A DNA stretch of 64,000 nucleotides. Origin: Flavobacteriales bacterium. GTDB taxonomy: Bacteria; Bacteroidota; Bacteroidia; Flavobacteriales_F; PHOS-HE28. Within the stretch, counting starts at the first letter, position 1. Every line of letters begins with the position of its first letter. The notes below the pieces were generated by a model, which was given only the letters and a program-made list of their open reading frames with translations, was not told the origin of the DNA and searched no databases. Below are positions 26,323 through 35,730 of the stretch, piece after piece. A program made the position numbers and the translations under genes. Where the stretch lies: NCBI GenBank assembly GCA_019912395.1, contig JAIOIH010000042.1:124001-188000 (forward strand), read 5' to 3'.

Positions 26323-27191
26323 TGGTTGCGTGGAGGAAAGGCGACCTGTTTGATGAATGTTTTCGGAAAGGTCTCGTCACCGGGGAATCCCAGCTCGATG
26401 TCGCGACCGTCGGAGGGGATCACGGCGGTTCCGAAGAGGTAGTCCCACAGGCTGAGGCTAATGCCGTAGTTGAGGCCGTATTTCCGGCCCGCGGGAAGTT
26501 CCTTCACGTGGTGCCAGATGTGCATCCTGGGATTGTTCAGCACGTACTTCAATGGGCCGTAGCTGAGGTTGAGGTTGCTGTGATTGAGGTGCCCTATCGC
26601 CGTGGCAAAAATGTGGACAATGAAGAAGTCCTTCAGGCCGAAGCCGATCATCGCGAGCGGGATGTACTGCGCGCTCTTGTAGAACACGTTCTCCATCCAG
26701 TGAAAGCGCAGGTGCGCGGCGAAGCCCATCTGTTTCACGCTGTGGTGTACCCTGTGGAACTTCCACATCCACGGCACGCGGTGCAGCATGCGGTGAACGT
26801 TCCAGTGGATGAAGTCGGCCACCAAAAAGAGCGTGAGCAGCTGCGCCCACTCGGGCCAGCTACCGATCTCCACGGCCACGATGTTGGTGATGCCGATGGC
26901 CGCCAAGGCACTGTTGAACAAATCCACTGCCACGTTGCTCACCGCGTTGTACGCGATCAGTGAAAAGAGGAAATAGTTGAAGAACATGTAGAAGCCGTCC
27001 AGCCAGAAATCCTGCCGGATGCGGGGCTGGTCCTTGCGCCAGGGGAAGAGGATCTCCGCGGTCCACGCGAAGAGCGATAGCCCCACCAACCACCAGAAGT
27101 AGTTGTGCCAGCTCAAGTGTGAGATCTCCTGCACGAGGTAGTTCCAATAACCCGTGTAGGAGCTGACGATAATGTCGAGGTAATGCCGCAT
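26319..27191 (-). CDS. Fatty acid hydroxylase / sterol desaturase superfamily protein
   Basis: 290 residues with four or more membrane helices and the di-iron histidine motifs of the superfamily: HWNVHRMLHRV, KFHRVHHSVKQ, HLNHSNLN and HIWHHVKELPAGRKYGLNYG. It should hydroxylate or desaturate a lipid in the inner membrane; the substrate cannot be told. A TAGCTTCG box (27203-27210) lies 11 bases before the ATG. It is the first gene of the set hydroxylase - small membrane protein - rhodanese - beta-barrel. Confidence 0.88.
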   Translation of the reverse strand: MRHYLDIIVSSYTGYWNYLVQEISHLSWHNYFWWLVGLSLFAWTAEILFPWRKDQPRIRQDFWLDGFYMFFNYFLFSLIAYNAVSNVAVDLFNSALAAIGITNIVAVEIGSWPEWAQLLTLFLVADFIHWNVHRMLHRVPWMWKFHRVHHSVKQMGFAAHLRFHWMENVFYKSAQYIPLAMIGFGLKDFFIVHIFATAIGHLNHSNLNLSYGPLKYVLNNPRMHIWHHVKELPAGRKYGLNYGISLSLWDYLFGTAVIPSDGRDIELGFPGDETFPKTFIKQVAFPPRNQ

Positions 27192-27253
27192 GGAATGCTG
27201 CGCGAAGCTACCGGCAAGGAACGAGCGCGAGTGTGCGTTGTGTCACGGTTTTC

Positions 27254-27491
27254 CACCGCCACGACGCAAAGTGCGCAAAGAATGCGGCTGGTCGGCGATA
27301 TGCAAGAGTTTGGACCGCAACGAGCGCAACGAAAGGCGCGCCATGGGGATCACTCTCGGAACGTTGCGTTCACATGGCGCTCGTCGCGGTAATAAAGCAT
27401 TTCATTGGGTTCCCTTGGTGTTCTTAGCGCCTTGGCGGTTCGTCCCTTCAGAACGTTGCGTTCTCGTTGCGTCCGTTGCGTCGTGGCGGTG
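27254..27491. repeat. 238-bp composite intergenic element with perfect 16-bp inverted ends
   Basis: The 346-bp gap between the divergent genes at 27191 and 27538 is mostly this element. caccgccacgacgcaa (27254-27269) pairs perfectly with 27476-27491. Inside are two copies of gaacgttgcgttc, the words accgcaacgagcgcaacga and a ttcttagcgccttggcggtt segment related to 4635-4654. No ORF of quality lies in it. Confidence 0.8.
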
Positions 27492-27525
27492 AAATCAGTA
27501 CCTGTCAGGACCGGAACGCTTTCCC

Positions 27526-27533
27526 GATCTTCG
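27526..27533 (+). promoter_or_regulatory. -7-like box (GATCTTCG) four bases before a lipoprotein gene
   Basis: GATCTTCG followed by four bases and ATG 27538 repeats the layout seen at several other genes of the window. The match to TAnnTTTG is six of eight. Confidence 0.35.
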
Positions 27534-27537
27534 TACC

Positions 27538-28464
27538 ATGAAACGCTCCTGGCCATTTGTGATCGGTGTTGGTGTCGTCACCCTCCTGTTCGCCACGTGT
27601 TCCGCCGGCCCTTCGGAAAAACACGCGGACAACAACACGCTAGCGGGTACCCCCCCCTCTGCGGAGTTCATCGCTTATTGGCACCAAGGCAAGGCGGAAT
27701 TGAACCACTATGCCCTCACCCAGGCACGGTACGGCGAACTGCGCAACGGCGATGCGGTGCTCATCTTCGTTACGGAGGATGTTCTCGACAGCGCACAAGT
27801 GAAGTATGAAGGCCAAGGCGACGCGCCAAGGACGAACGTGCTGAAGCTGAACCGCATCGATCGATTCGTCACCGGCATCTATGACTACTCGCTGATGACA
27901 AGCACGTTCAGCCCCGTGGACGGCACGCCGCCAATGAAGGTGAGCTACACTACGCAGGACTGGTGCGGCCAACTGTTCATGCAGTTGAACCGCCGGGACC
28001 ATGGTTACAAATACGAGCTGCGCAGCTACTTCCAGGCGGACGGCGACAAGGACGGCACGATCGGAAAAACAGCGCTTGAGGATGACATCATGGTACAGGT
28101 CCGCATCGACCCGAAGAAGCTTCCTGTAGGCACGGTGGACATGCTGCCCACGCTGAGCTACCTGCGCCTGATGCACAAGCCCATCACGCCCGTGAAGATG
28201 AACGCGGAGCTCAATGTACAAGGCGACACGAGCACGTACCACATGCAATTCTCGTCACTGGACCGCACGGTCTCGATCCACTTTGGCACCGCATTTCCGC
28301 ACGTGATCTACGGCTGGGAGGAAACCCGCCCGGACGGTTTCGGTGACAACGTGCGCACGCTCACCACCACGGCACGATTGAAGGAACAGGTGATGGAACC
28401 GTATTGGGCGCAACACGACGTGGCGGATTCGACTTACCGCAGAGCGTTGGGATTGCCTGAGTGA
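27538..28464 (+). CDS. Lipoprotein of unknown function
   Basis: 308 residues beginning with a lipoprotein signal (VTLLFATCSAG; cysteine 21 as lipobox). The conserved-looking core reads YWHQGKAELNHYALTQARYG, AVLIFVTEDV, VLKLNRIDRFVTGIYDYSLM and TTQDWCGQLFMQLNRRDHGY. I recall similar Bacteroidota proteins being annotated as septum inhibitor Maf, but no Maf motif is present, so that label is not used. It stands alone, divergent from the hydroxylase set and convergent with purF. The substrate or partner is unknown. Confidence 0.7.
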   Translation: MKRSWPFVIGVGVVTLLFATCSAGPSEKHADNNTLAGTPPSAEFIAYWHQGKAELNHYALTQARYGELRNGDAVLIFVTEDVLDSAQVKYEGQGDAPRTNVLKLNRIDRFVTGIYDYSLMTSTFSPVDGTPPMKVSYTTQDWCGQLFMQLNRRDHGYKYELRSYFQADGDKDGTIGKTALEDDIMVQVRIDPKKLPVGTVDMLPTLSYLRLMHKPITPVKMNAELNVQGDTSTYHMQFSSLDRTVSIHFGTAFPHVIYGWEETRPDGFGDNVRTLTTTARLKEQVMEPYWAQHDVADSTYRRALGLPE

Positions 28465-28637
28465 GTTGTCAGTTGTCAGGGCACCTGCGCCAAAGCGCTT
28501 CGGCGACGGCGCGATGCCTACGGCATACTTGTCCATCAGGAAGAACGGATAGCGAGGTGTGAAATGTATTCCGTTGCGCCCCTTGCGATGACAAAGCATG
28601 TGTTGCGCCAGTCGGCTGAAGGCAGGGTCCCTTCGCG

Positions 28638-28660
28638 TTCTTAGCGTCTTGGCGGTTAAA
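28638..28660. repeat. Copy of the cgtcttggcggtt repeat word
   Basis: ttcttagcgtcttggcggtt followed by aaa lies just after the purF stop in the 201-bp gap 28465-28665. The same gap also starts with agttgtcagttgtcag. The rest of this gap shows nothing recognisable. Confidence 0.6.
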
Positions 28661-28665
28661 AACCC

Positions 28666-30567
28666 TCAGTAAGCCCGCACGTTCTTCCCCTGCCTCCAAT
28701 TGATGAAGGCCCGGTTCACCACGCGGTTGCCGCCGGGCGTGGGGTAGTCGCCGGTGAAATACCAGTCGCCGGTGTGGCCCGGGCAGGCGGCGTGCAGGCC
28801 CTCGATGCTTTGGTACACGATGGTCACTTCGGCCTTGATCTCGGGCGAGGTCAGCAGTTCGCCGATGCGCTTGCTGATCTGCTCCGCGGTGAACGGCCGG
28901 TAGATGTCCTTCACCACGTTCTCCTGCTCGGTGATCGGCTTGTCCACCATGGCGAGGCAACGGTCGTACACATCGTCGATGATGTTCTCCTGCTTGGTCT
29001 CCTTCAGCAGTGAAATGGCCGCTTGGAAGGCCGCGAGGTCGCCCATCTTCGCCATGTCGATGCCATAGCAATCAGGATAGCGGATCTGCGGAGCACTGCT
29101 CACCACCACGATCTTTCGCGGCTCCAGTCGGTCCAGCATCTTCAAAATGCTCTGCTTCAAGGTGGTGCCGCGCACAATGCTGTCGTCGATCACCACCAGT
29201 GAATCAACACCAGCGCGCACCGAGCCGTAGGTGATGTCGTACACGTGGGCCACGAGGTCCGCGCGCGAGTTCTCATTGCTGATGAAGGTGCGCAGTTTCG
29301 CATCCTTGATCGCCACCTTCTCCAATCGGGGGCGCAGCGAAAGGATGGTCCGCAGCTTCGCAGGGTCGGGCTTCGGGCCCAGCTCCATGATCCGGCGTTC
29401 CTTCAGCCGGTCCAGCTGGTCCTCCATCTCCTTCATCATGCCGTAGCACGCCACCTCGGCGGTGTTGGGGATGAACGAGAACACCGTGTTCTCCAGGTCG
29501 TGGTCGATCTCCTTGAGAATGGCCGGGCACACGGAACGGCCCAGTGCAATGCGCTCCCGGTACACGTCCATGTCGCTGCCCCGGCTGAAGTAGATGCGCT
29601 CGAAGCTGCACGAGCGCTTTTCCAACGGTGGCAGGATCTCCACGGTACCGAACGTGCCGTCCTTCTTCACGATCAGGGCTTTTCCCGGCTCCAGTTCCCG
29701 TACTTGGTCCACCTTCAGCCCGAAGGCCGTTTGGATCGCGGGGCGTTCGCTGGCCGCCACCACCACTTCATCATCGGCGTACCAGAAGCAGGGACGGATA
29801 CCGGCGGGGTCGCGCAGTACGAAAGCGTCCCCATGGCCGATCAAGCCGGCCAGCGCGTAACCGCCGTCGAAGTCGATCGCGCTTTGCTGCAAAATGCTCT
29901 TCACGTCCAGCTTCTCCTCGATCATCTTGGTGATCTGCCGGTCGTTGTATCCGAGTTGATGGTGGATGCCGCGCAACCGCTCGTTCTCCATGTCCAGGAA
30001 GTGTCCGATCTTCTCGAGCACGGTCATGGTGTCGCTGCGTTCCTTGGGCGTTTGACCGATGCTCACCAGCAGGCTGAAGAGCTCGTCCACGTTGGTCATG
30101 TTGAAATTGCCGGCCACCACGAGGTTGCGCGTGATCCAGTTGCTGAGGCGGCGGCGCGGGTGGCAGTTCTCCAGCTCATCACGGCCGAAGGTGGCGTAAC
30201 GCAGATGGCCCAACAGGAGTTCGCCCACATAAGGTGCGGTCTCCTTGAGCAAGGCGGCATCGTGTTCCGCCTTTGGGTTCTCGGCAAGGGCCGCGCCGAT
30301 GCCCTTATGGATGCGATCGAAGATCAGCTGGATGGCATCCTTGGAGGTACTGCGGTCGCGATCGATGAAGTTGGTTCCAGGCAAAGGGTCCAGCTTGATG
30401 GTGGCCACCCCGGCCCCGTCCTGGCCGCGATTGTGCTGCTTCTCCATGAGGAGATACAACTTGGTGAGGCCGTAGAGTGCGCTTCCATGGCGCTCCCGGT
30501 AATGGGCCAACGGCTTCCGCAAGCGGATGAAGGCCAGTCCGCACTCGTGCTTGATCGCGTCGCTCAT
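28666..30567 (-). CDS. purF: Amidophosphoribosyltransferase-like enzyme (PurF, long form)
   Basis: 633 residues from ATG 30567. Cys9 (HECGLAF) fits the class II glutaminase nucleophile exposed after removal of a short propeptide, and NRGQDGAG follows. The phosphoribosyltransferase part has LVVIDDSIVRGTTLKQS, the PRPP loop. At 633 residues it is longer than typical PurF (about 500); I recall this long form from Bacteroidota. It would make 5-phosphoribosylamine, the first step of purine synthesis, but extra segments around the SFIPNTAEVACYGMMKEMED region could adapt it to another role. A TACCTTTG box is 31 bp upstream. Confidence 0.85.
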   Translation of the reverse strand: MSDAIKHECGLAFIRLRKPLAHYRERHGSALYGLTKLYLLMEKQHNRGQDGAGVATIKLDPLPGTNFIDRDRSTSKDAIQLIFDRIHKGIGAALAENPKAEHDAALLKETAPYVGELLLGHLRYATFGRDELENCHPRRRLSNWITRNLVVAGNFNMTNVDELFSLLVSIGQTPKERSDTMTVLEKIGHFLDMENERLRGIHHQLGYNDRQITKMIEEKLDVKSILQQSAIDFDGGYALAGLIGHGDAFVLRDPAGIRPCFWYADDEVVVAASERPAIQTAFGLKVDQVRELEPGKALIVKKDGTFGTVEILPPLEKRSCSFERIYFSRGSDMDVYRERIALGRSVCPAILKEIDHDLENTVFSFIPNTAEVACYGMMKEMEDQLDRLKERRIMELGPKPDPAKLRTILSLRPRLEKVAIKDAKLRTFISNENSRADLVAHVYDITYGSVRAGVDSLVVIDDSIVRGTTLKQSILKMLDRLEPRKIVVVSSAPQIRYPDCYGIDMAKMGDLAAFQAAISLLKETKQENIIDDVYDRCLAMVDKPITEQENVVKDIYRPFTAEQISKRIGELLTSPEIKAEVTIVYQSIEGLHAACPGHTGDWYFTGDYPTPGGNRVVNRAFINWRQGKNVRAY

Positions 30568-30598
30568 GGGATGTTGGGCACCGTGAATACCAACGCGG

Positions 30599-30606
30599 CA
30601 AAGGTA
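30599..30606 (-). promoter_or_regulatory. -7 promoter box (TACCTTTG) of purF
   Basis: Perfect TAnnTTTG on the minus strand, 31 bp before ATG 30567, leaving an ordinary short leader of about 25 bases. Confidence 0.5.
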
Positions 30607-30836
30607 CGGAGGATGCGTGGTCATGTTCGCTACCTGTTGGCTGATTGGCCGGTTGGTTCGTGGCGGGTTTTCGGAATGGTCCGTCACATGTTCAACTGGA
30701 ACGGTGGCCGAAACGCGCAACCCGTAATCCGCAGAGAACGAAGCGGAACATGCCAACGAACCGCCCAAGCAACCTCCCGCCCCCCTGAAAGGTCTTAGCT
30801 TGGGGGTCCCCAAACCGGGACAATCCGTTCAGCACC

Positions 30837-33800
30837 GTGCGCCGATCGCTTTGCATAGCATTTTGTTGCGCCGCCATTTCCTCGATGGCCGCCGATCCTC
30901 CCGTGGCCCGGTTCACGCAGAACAACGGGCAGTGGCCTGCACAAGTGGCCTACCGCGCCTTGGTACCCGGAGGGGCGCTCTTCGTGGAGCACAACGCCCT
31001 CACCTACTCCCTGCGCTCCGGAGGGCCGATGGAGCAGCATGGCCATGAACAGGATGGTCCACCTACCCCACCGCGCGCCCATGCCTTTCGTGTTTCGTTC
31101 GAGGGAGCGCAGCAGGCCGTTCCGGAAGGCTCTTCACCACTGGCCTTTTATGAGAATTACTTCCTCGGGAACGATCCCGCCCATTGGGGCACGCGATGCC
31201 CGGTTTTCGGGACGGTGGCACTGAAGGGGTTGTATTCCGGGATCGACCTGCACATGGACGGCCACTCCGGGCTGAAGTATGACTTTATTGTGGCCGCCGG
31301 AGCGGACCCGGCCCTTGTGCGGCTGCACTTTGAAGGGCAGGAAAACCTGAACCTGAAGAATGGCCGCCTGTTCGTGCGGACCACGGCGGGCACGGTGATC
31401 GAGGAAGCACCGGTAGCGTACCAGGAACTGCCTTCCGGACGCCGGAACGTGCGCTGCACGTACCGCTTGGAGGGAAGCCATGTCTCCTTCGACCTGCCTG
31501 ATGGTTACGACCCCTCGCTTCCCTTGGTGATCGACCCGGTGCTCACCTTCGCAAGCTATTCCGGCAGCACGGCGGACAACTTTGGCTTTACCGCCACCTA
31601 TGACGCCTCCGGGCATCTGTATGGCGGTGGCATCGTGTTTGCCACGGGCTATCCCACCACGGTGGGCGTGCTGGACCCCTCCTTCAATGGCGGCACCATC
31701 GATATCGGCCTCACCAAGTTCGCGCCGGACGGCACCTCGCTGATCTGGAGCACCTACATCGGCGGCGATCAGAACGAATCACCGCACAGCTTGGTGGTGA
31801 ACAGCAATGATGAGCTCTACCTGCTGGCCAGCACGGGCTCGCCCGACTTCCCCACCACACCTGGCGCGTACGACCCGACCTTCAATGGGGGTACACCCAT
31901 TTCATCCGGTTTTCCCTTGGGCTGGGTGGGCATGACCGGCGGGTACGGCTACGGCCATGCCAACGGTTCGGATATTGCCGTGGCCCACTTCTCCACGGAT
32001 GCCACCGCGCTCATCGCTTCCACCTACATCGGAGGTTCCGGCAACGACGGGTTGAACAATGTGCTGCCCTTGACCCACAACTATGGCGATGCCTTCCGCG
32101 GGGAGATCGCGTTGGACGGGAACGAGCAGCCCGTGGTGGCCTCCTCCACGCAGAGCACGGACATCCCGGTGAGCGCCAACGCGCCCCAGCCCACCTTCGG
32201 AGGTGGCACGCAGGATGCCTACCTCATCCGGATGAACCCGGCGCTTTCCACGCTGCAAGCCACGTTTTATGGCGGTTCCGGGGAGGACAGCGGCTACGGC
32301 GTCCAGTTTGATTCCAACGGCCAGGTCTTCATCACCGGCGGAACCACGAGCACCGATCTCATCATGGTCGGCACGCCGTTCCAAGCCACCAATAGCGGTG
32401 GAGCGGACGGCTACGTGGCCTGCTGGAACATCGGTCTCACACAGGTACTCTCCTCCACCTACATCGGCACACCCTCCTTCGACCAGAGCTATTTCGTGCA
32501 GGTGGACATCGCTGACAAGGTTTATGTGGTAGGCCAAACCCACGGGGCCTTTCCAGTATCCGCCGGCGTGTACAGCAACCCCGGTAGCTCACAGTTCATC
32601 CAAAAGTTCAGCAACGACCTGGCCACCTCGGAATGGTCCACCGTGATCGGAAGCGGCACGGGCAATGAGGACATTTCGCCATCCGCGTTCCTGGTCAGCG
32701 ATTGCGGGCAGATCTACTTCAGTGGATGGGGAGGCGTGGTGAACCACAACGCGCAAGCTGCCGCAAGCACAACGGACGGGCTGACGGTTACATCCGATGC
32801 TTTCCAAGCCACTACTGACGGCAGCGATTTCTACCTCATGGTATTGGAGGTGGACGCGACCGCGTTGAACTACGCCACTTTCCTAGGCGGTTCCTCCAGC
32901 CCGGAGCATGTCGATGGGGGAACCTCGCGGTTCGATAAGCACGGCACGGTTTACCAAGCGGTCTGCGCGGGATGCGGCGGGAACGATGACTTCCCCAGCA
33001 GTCCCGGCGCATGGTCCGCGACCAACGGCTCCTTCAACTGCAACCTGGGCGTGTTCAAGTTCGACCTGCTGCAACCCACCGCGCACATCGCCGTGGACGG
33101 CCCGAGCTATGCCTGCCTTCCCGGTGCCAACATCTCCTTCATCAACTTGAGCACGGGTGGCAGCATTTTCGATTGGGATTTTGGCGATGGAACGGACACC
33201 CTGGACTTTGAGCCCACGCACACCTATGTGACCCCGGGCACCTTTACGGTGCGTTTGGTGCTGAGCGACGAGGATGTGTGTACGAGCAATGACACCGCAT
33301 ACCTCGAGGTGCAGATCATCCTTCCGGGATCATCCTTCATCGATCCGGTCGCTACGGTCTGTCCAGGGGGTACCGTGCAACTGCACGCCCATGGCGGACA
33401 TGCCTTCGAGTGGCTGCCGGCACCCGGCATTTCGGACCTGTTCGTACCGGACCCCGTGGTGGAACCACCGGGAAATACAACCTACACGGTGCTGGTAACG
33501 GACAGTTGTGGCACGGACACCGCGAGCGTCGAGGTCCTGATCTTCACACCCACCGGTATCGGGGCGGGGAACGATACCACCGTATGTCTGGGAAGCAGCA
33601 CCCCGTTGACGGCCAGCGGTGGAGGCACGTACAGCTGGACCCCTGCGGCCACGCTGGACGATCCCGGTTCGGCCACACCCTTGGCCACCCCGCTGGACAC
33701 CACCACCTACCACGTGCAGATAACAACGCCGGAAGGCTGCCTGGTGGAGGATTCCATGCAGGTGAACACACAGGAAGGCCTCCCCGTACCGGTGCTGAAC

Positions 33801-34712
33801 GATACCGCGATATGCCTCGGTGATGGTGTGCAACTGCTGGCCCAAGGGGGCGATACCTACGCTTGGGACGCCCTTCCGGGGATCACGGACCTCACCATCC
33901 CCGATCCCCTGGTAGCCCCGACGGTCCCTACCACCTTTACCGTCCATTTGGGTAATGCCTGTGGAACGGTCAGTGCTTCCGCGTTCGTGGACGTCCACTT
34001 TGTGAGTGCGCTCGCCTGGCCGGACACCACCGTGTGCCCCGGTGACCGCTTGGTGCTGCATGCTTCCGGAGGAACCCTCTATCAATGGTCGCCACAGTCC
34101 TCGGGTACCGACAGCCTGGTCCTGGACCCGGCCACTGCAGGAAGCCATACCGTCACGGTTTCCGACGATCTGGGCTGCTCCGGTTCAGCAACGGTTACCG
34201 TGGGCCTCTTTCCCCCCGCAACCGTCACCGCCGGTTATGAGACCAGCATCGATTACGGCGAAAGCACCTTGCTCAGTGCATACGGTACCGGCACCTTCCT
34301 GTGGTCCCCGGACTCCTCGCTCAATTGCAGCACGTGCACCCATCCGATCGCCTCGCCCATCTCCACCACCACCTATGTCGTGGAGATCACGGACAACAAT
34401 GGCTGCAAGGCCACCGACGAGGTCACGATCTACTTCCGGGGCACCATGTTCGTGCCCAACACCTTCACGCCGAACGGAGACGGGGTGAACGACCGGTTCC
34501 GCGCACTGGCGAGCGAAGTCTCCGTGTTCCGCTTGCTGGTGTTCAACCGGTGGGGTGAACAGGTATTCAGCACGGACCGGTTGGATGGCGCTTGGGATGG
34601 CAGCTACAAGGGGAAGGAGTCGCCGATCGACACCTACGTGTGGCGGGTGGACTACACGGAAACGAACGGCACCGCCCACACGGAATACGGGCATGTGAAC
34701 CTGATCAGGTGA
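30837..34712 (+). CDS. T9SS type B (gliding-motility C-terminal) giant surface protein with SBBP and PKD domains
   Basis: 1291 residues with a GTG start (30837) and signal peptide (SLCIAFCCAAISSMAAD). Residues 25-245 match the N-terminal module that precedes SBBP repeats (RFTQNNGQWPAQV, YSGIDLHMDG, IDPVLTFASYSG). SBBP beta-propeller-type repeats follow to about 690 (WSTYIGGDQNES, ASTYIGGSGNDG). A PKD domain (FDWDFGDGTDTLDFEPTHTY) and several Ig-like segments (VCPGGTVQLHAHGG, YTWTPA-like) precede the CHU_C/type B sorting signal (MFVPNTFTPNGDGVNDRF, FNRWGEQVFST). It should be exported by T9SS and displayed on the surface, probably as an adhesin. The stop overlaps the convergent ACMSD gene by 8 bp. 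Confidence 0.92.
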   Translation: MRRSLCIAFCCAAISSMAADPPVARFTQNNGQWPAQVAYRALVPGGALFVEHNALTYSLRSGGPMEQHGHEQDGPPTPPRAHAFRVSFEGAQQAVPEGSSPLAFYENYFLGNDPAHWGTRCPVFGTVALKGLYSGIDLHMDGHSGLKYDFIVAAGADPALVRLHFEGQENLNLKNGRLFVRTTAGTVIEEAPVAYQELPSGRRNVRCTYRLEGSHVSFDLPDGYDPSLPLVIDPVLTFASYSGSTADNFGFTATYDASGHLYGGGIVFATGYPTTVGVLDPSFNGGTIDIGLTKFAPDGTSLIWSTYIGGDQNESPHSLVVNSNDELYLLASTGSPDFPTTPGAYDPTFNGGTPISSGFPLGWVGMTGGYGYGHANGSDIAVAHFSTDATALIASTYIGGSGNDGLNNVLPLTHNYGDAFRGEIALDGNEQPVVASSTQSTDIPVSANAPQPTFGGGTQDAYLIRMNPALSTLQATFYGGSGEDSGYGVQFDSNGQVFITGGTTSTDLIMVGTPFQATNSGGADGYVACWNIGLTQVLSSTYIGTPSFDQSYFVQVDIADKVYVVGQTHGAFPVSAGVYSNPGSSQFIQKFSNDLATSEWSTVIGSGTGNEDISPSAFLVSDCGQIYFSGWGGVVNHNAQAAASTTDGLTVTSDAFQATTDGSDFYLMVLEVDATALNYATFLGGSSSPEHVDGGTSRFDKHGTVYQAVCAGCGGNDDFPSSPGAWSATNGSFNCNLGVFKFDLLQPTAHIAVDGPSYACLPGANISFINLSTGGSIFDWDFGDGTDTLDFEPTHTYVTPGTFTVRLVLSDEDVCTSNDTAYLEVQIILPGSSFIDPVATVCPGGTVQLHAHGGHAFEWLPAPGISDLFVPDPVVEPPGNTTYTVLVTDSCGTDTASVEVLIFTPTGIGAGNDTTVCLGSSTPLTASGGGTYSWTPAATLDDPGSATPLATPLDTTTYHVQITTPEGCLVEDSMQVNTQEGLPVPVLNDTAICLGDGVQLLAQGGDTYAWDALPGITDLTIPDPLVAPTVPTTFTVHLGNACGTVSASAFVDVHFVSALAWPDTTVCPGDRLVLHASGGTLYQWSPQSSGTDSLVLDPATAGSHTVTVSDDLGCSGSATVTVGLFPPATVTAGYETSIDYGESTLLSAYGTGTFLWSPDSSLNCSTCTHPIASPISTTTYVVEITDNNGCKATDEVTIYFRGTMFVPNTFTPNGDGVNDRFRALASEVSVFRLLVFNRWGEQVFSTDRLDGAWDGSYKGKESPIDTYVWRVDYTETNGTAHTEYGHVNLIR

Positions 34713-35721
34713 ACGCGCCGCGTTCCAGGTCGAGCCATTGCAGGGCCGCGCCGCTCAGGACCTGTTCCTTCTGTCGGTCATCCCAAGGCATGGAGCGGAC
34801 CAGTTGGCCCGGCTCCAACTCGCCGAGGGGGAAGGGATAGTCCGTGCCCAACGCTACTTTGTCCGCGCCACAGAGGTTCACGATGTGCTGGAGCATCGCA
34901 GGATCGTGTACCAGGGAGTCCAACCAGAATTTTCCCAAGTGTTCACGGGGCGGAACGGCGTTGTCCACGGCACAAAGATCCGGTCGTACATCGAAACCGT
35001 GCTGGATGCGGCCGATCGTACCCGGGAACGAACCGCCACCATGGGCGAAAGCGACGCGCAGTTTCGGAAGCTTTTGGAACAGCCCGCTGAAGATCATGCT
35101 GGTGATGGCCAGCGTGGTTTCCACCGGCATGGCCACCAACCACGGTGACCAGTATTTCTCCGTGCGCTCCTTGCCCAGCATGTCCCAAGGATGCACGAAC
35201 ACCGCCATGCCCAGTTCCTCGCAGGCTTGGAACAGAGGAAAGAGCCGGGGCTCGCCGAGGTTCAGTCCCTCCACATGCGTGCCTATCTGCACCCCGCGCA
35301 GCCCGATCCGCTTGCACCGCTCCAATTCCCTTATGGAGAGTTCGATGTCCTGCATGGGCAAGGTTCCCAGGCCAATGAAGCGTTTGGGAAACTGATCCAC
35401 GATGCCCGCGATATGATCGTTGAGGAACATCGCCATGTTCAAGGTGTCCTTGGGTTTTGCCCAATAACTGAACATCACGGGCACGGTGCTCAACACCTGC
35501 ACATGCACATGGTGCCGATCGCACTCGCTCAGGCGAGCCTTGGGATCCCACAGATTGGCTTCCACCTCCCGAAAGAAGCGGTCGTCCTTCATCATCCGTG
35601 CACAACCCGGCTTGTGGTGATCCAAGTGAATGAAGCCCCCGTAGCCGAAGCGCCTGCCGAAATCCGGGATGTCCTGCGGCAGGATGTGCGTGTGGATGTC
35701 CACCGTGAACAGCTCGGCCAT
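34705..35721 (-). CDS. 2-amino-3-carboxymuconate-6-semialdehyde decarboxylase (ACMSD)
   Basis: 338 residues from the ATG at 35721. It belongs to the amidohydrolase superfamily with metal ligands in VDIHTHILP (HxH), AVFVHPWDML and the aspartate in LGTDYPFPLGE; the RFGYGGFIHLDHH region is typical of ACMSD. It decarboxylates the product of 3-hydroxyanthranilate dioxygenase to 2-aminomuconate semialdehyde in the kynurenine pathway of tryptophan breakdown. The dioxygenase gene lies nine bases upstream on the same strand, so the two consecutive steps are cotranscribed. Confidence 0.92.
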   Translation of the reverse strand: MAELFTVDIHTHILPQDIPDFGRRFGYGGFIHLDHHKPGCARMMKDDRFFREVEANLWDPKARLSECDRHHVHVQVLSTVPVMFSYWAKPKDTLNMAMFLNDHIAGIVDQFPKRFIGLGTLPMQDIELSIRELERCKRIGLRGVQIGTHVEGLNLGEPRLFPLFQACEELGMAVFVHPWDMLGKERTEKYWSPWLVAMPVETTLAITSMIFSGLFQKLPKLRVAFAHGGGSFPGTIGRIQHGFDVRPDLCAVDNAVPPREHLGKFWLDSLVHDPAMLQHIVNLCGADKVALGTDYPFPLGELEPGQLVRSMPWDDRQKEQVLSGAALQWLDLERGAFT

Positions 35722-35730
35722 CAACGCGTT

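Noticed and set aside
27538-28464. Annotation as septum-formation inhibitor Maf
   Set aside because: No Maf motif is present and the protein is a lipoprotein; the label appears to be propagated naming.
28255-28599. Minus-strand frame in the lipoprotein-purF gap containing YPFFLMDKYAVGIAP
   Set aside because: It mostly overlaps the 3' end of the lipoprotein gene antisense, has no good start and no recognisable family; a remnant is possible but unsupported.
29245-30798. Long plus-strand frame opposite purF, and the similar one at 60511-62574 opposite the multi-PAS kinase
   Set aside because: Both are antisense shadows of genes with clear motifs; no signal, domain or promoter supports them.
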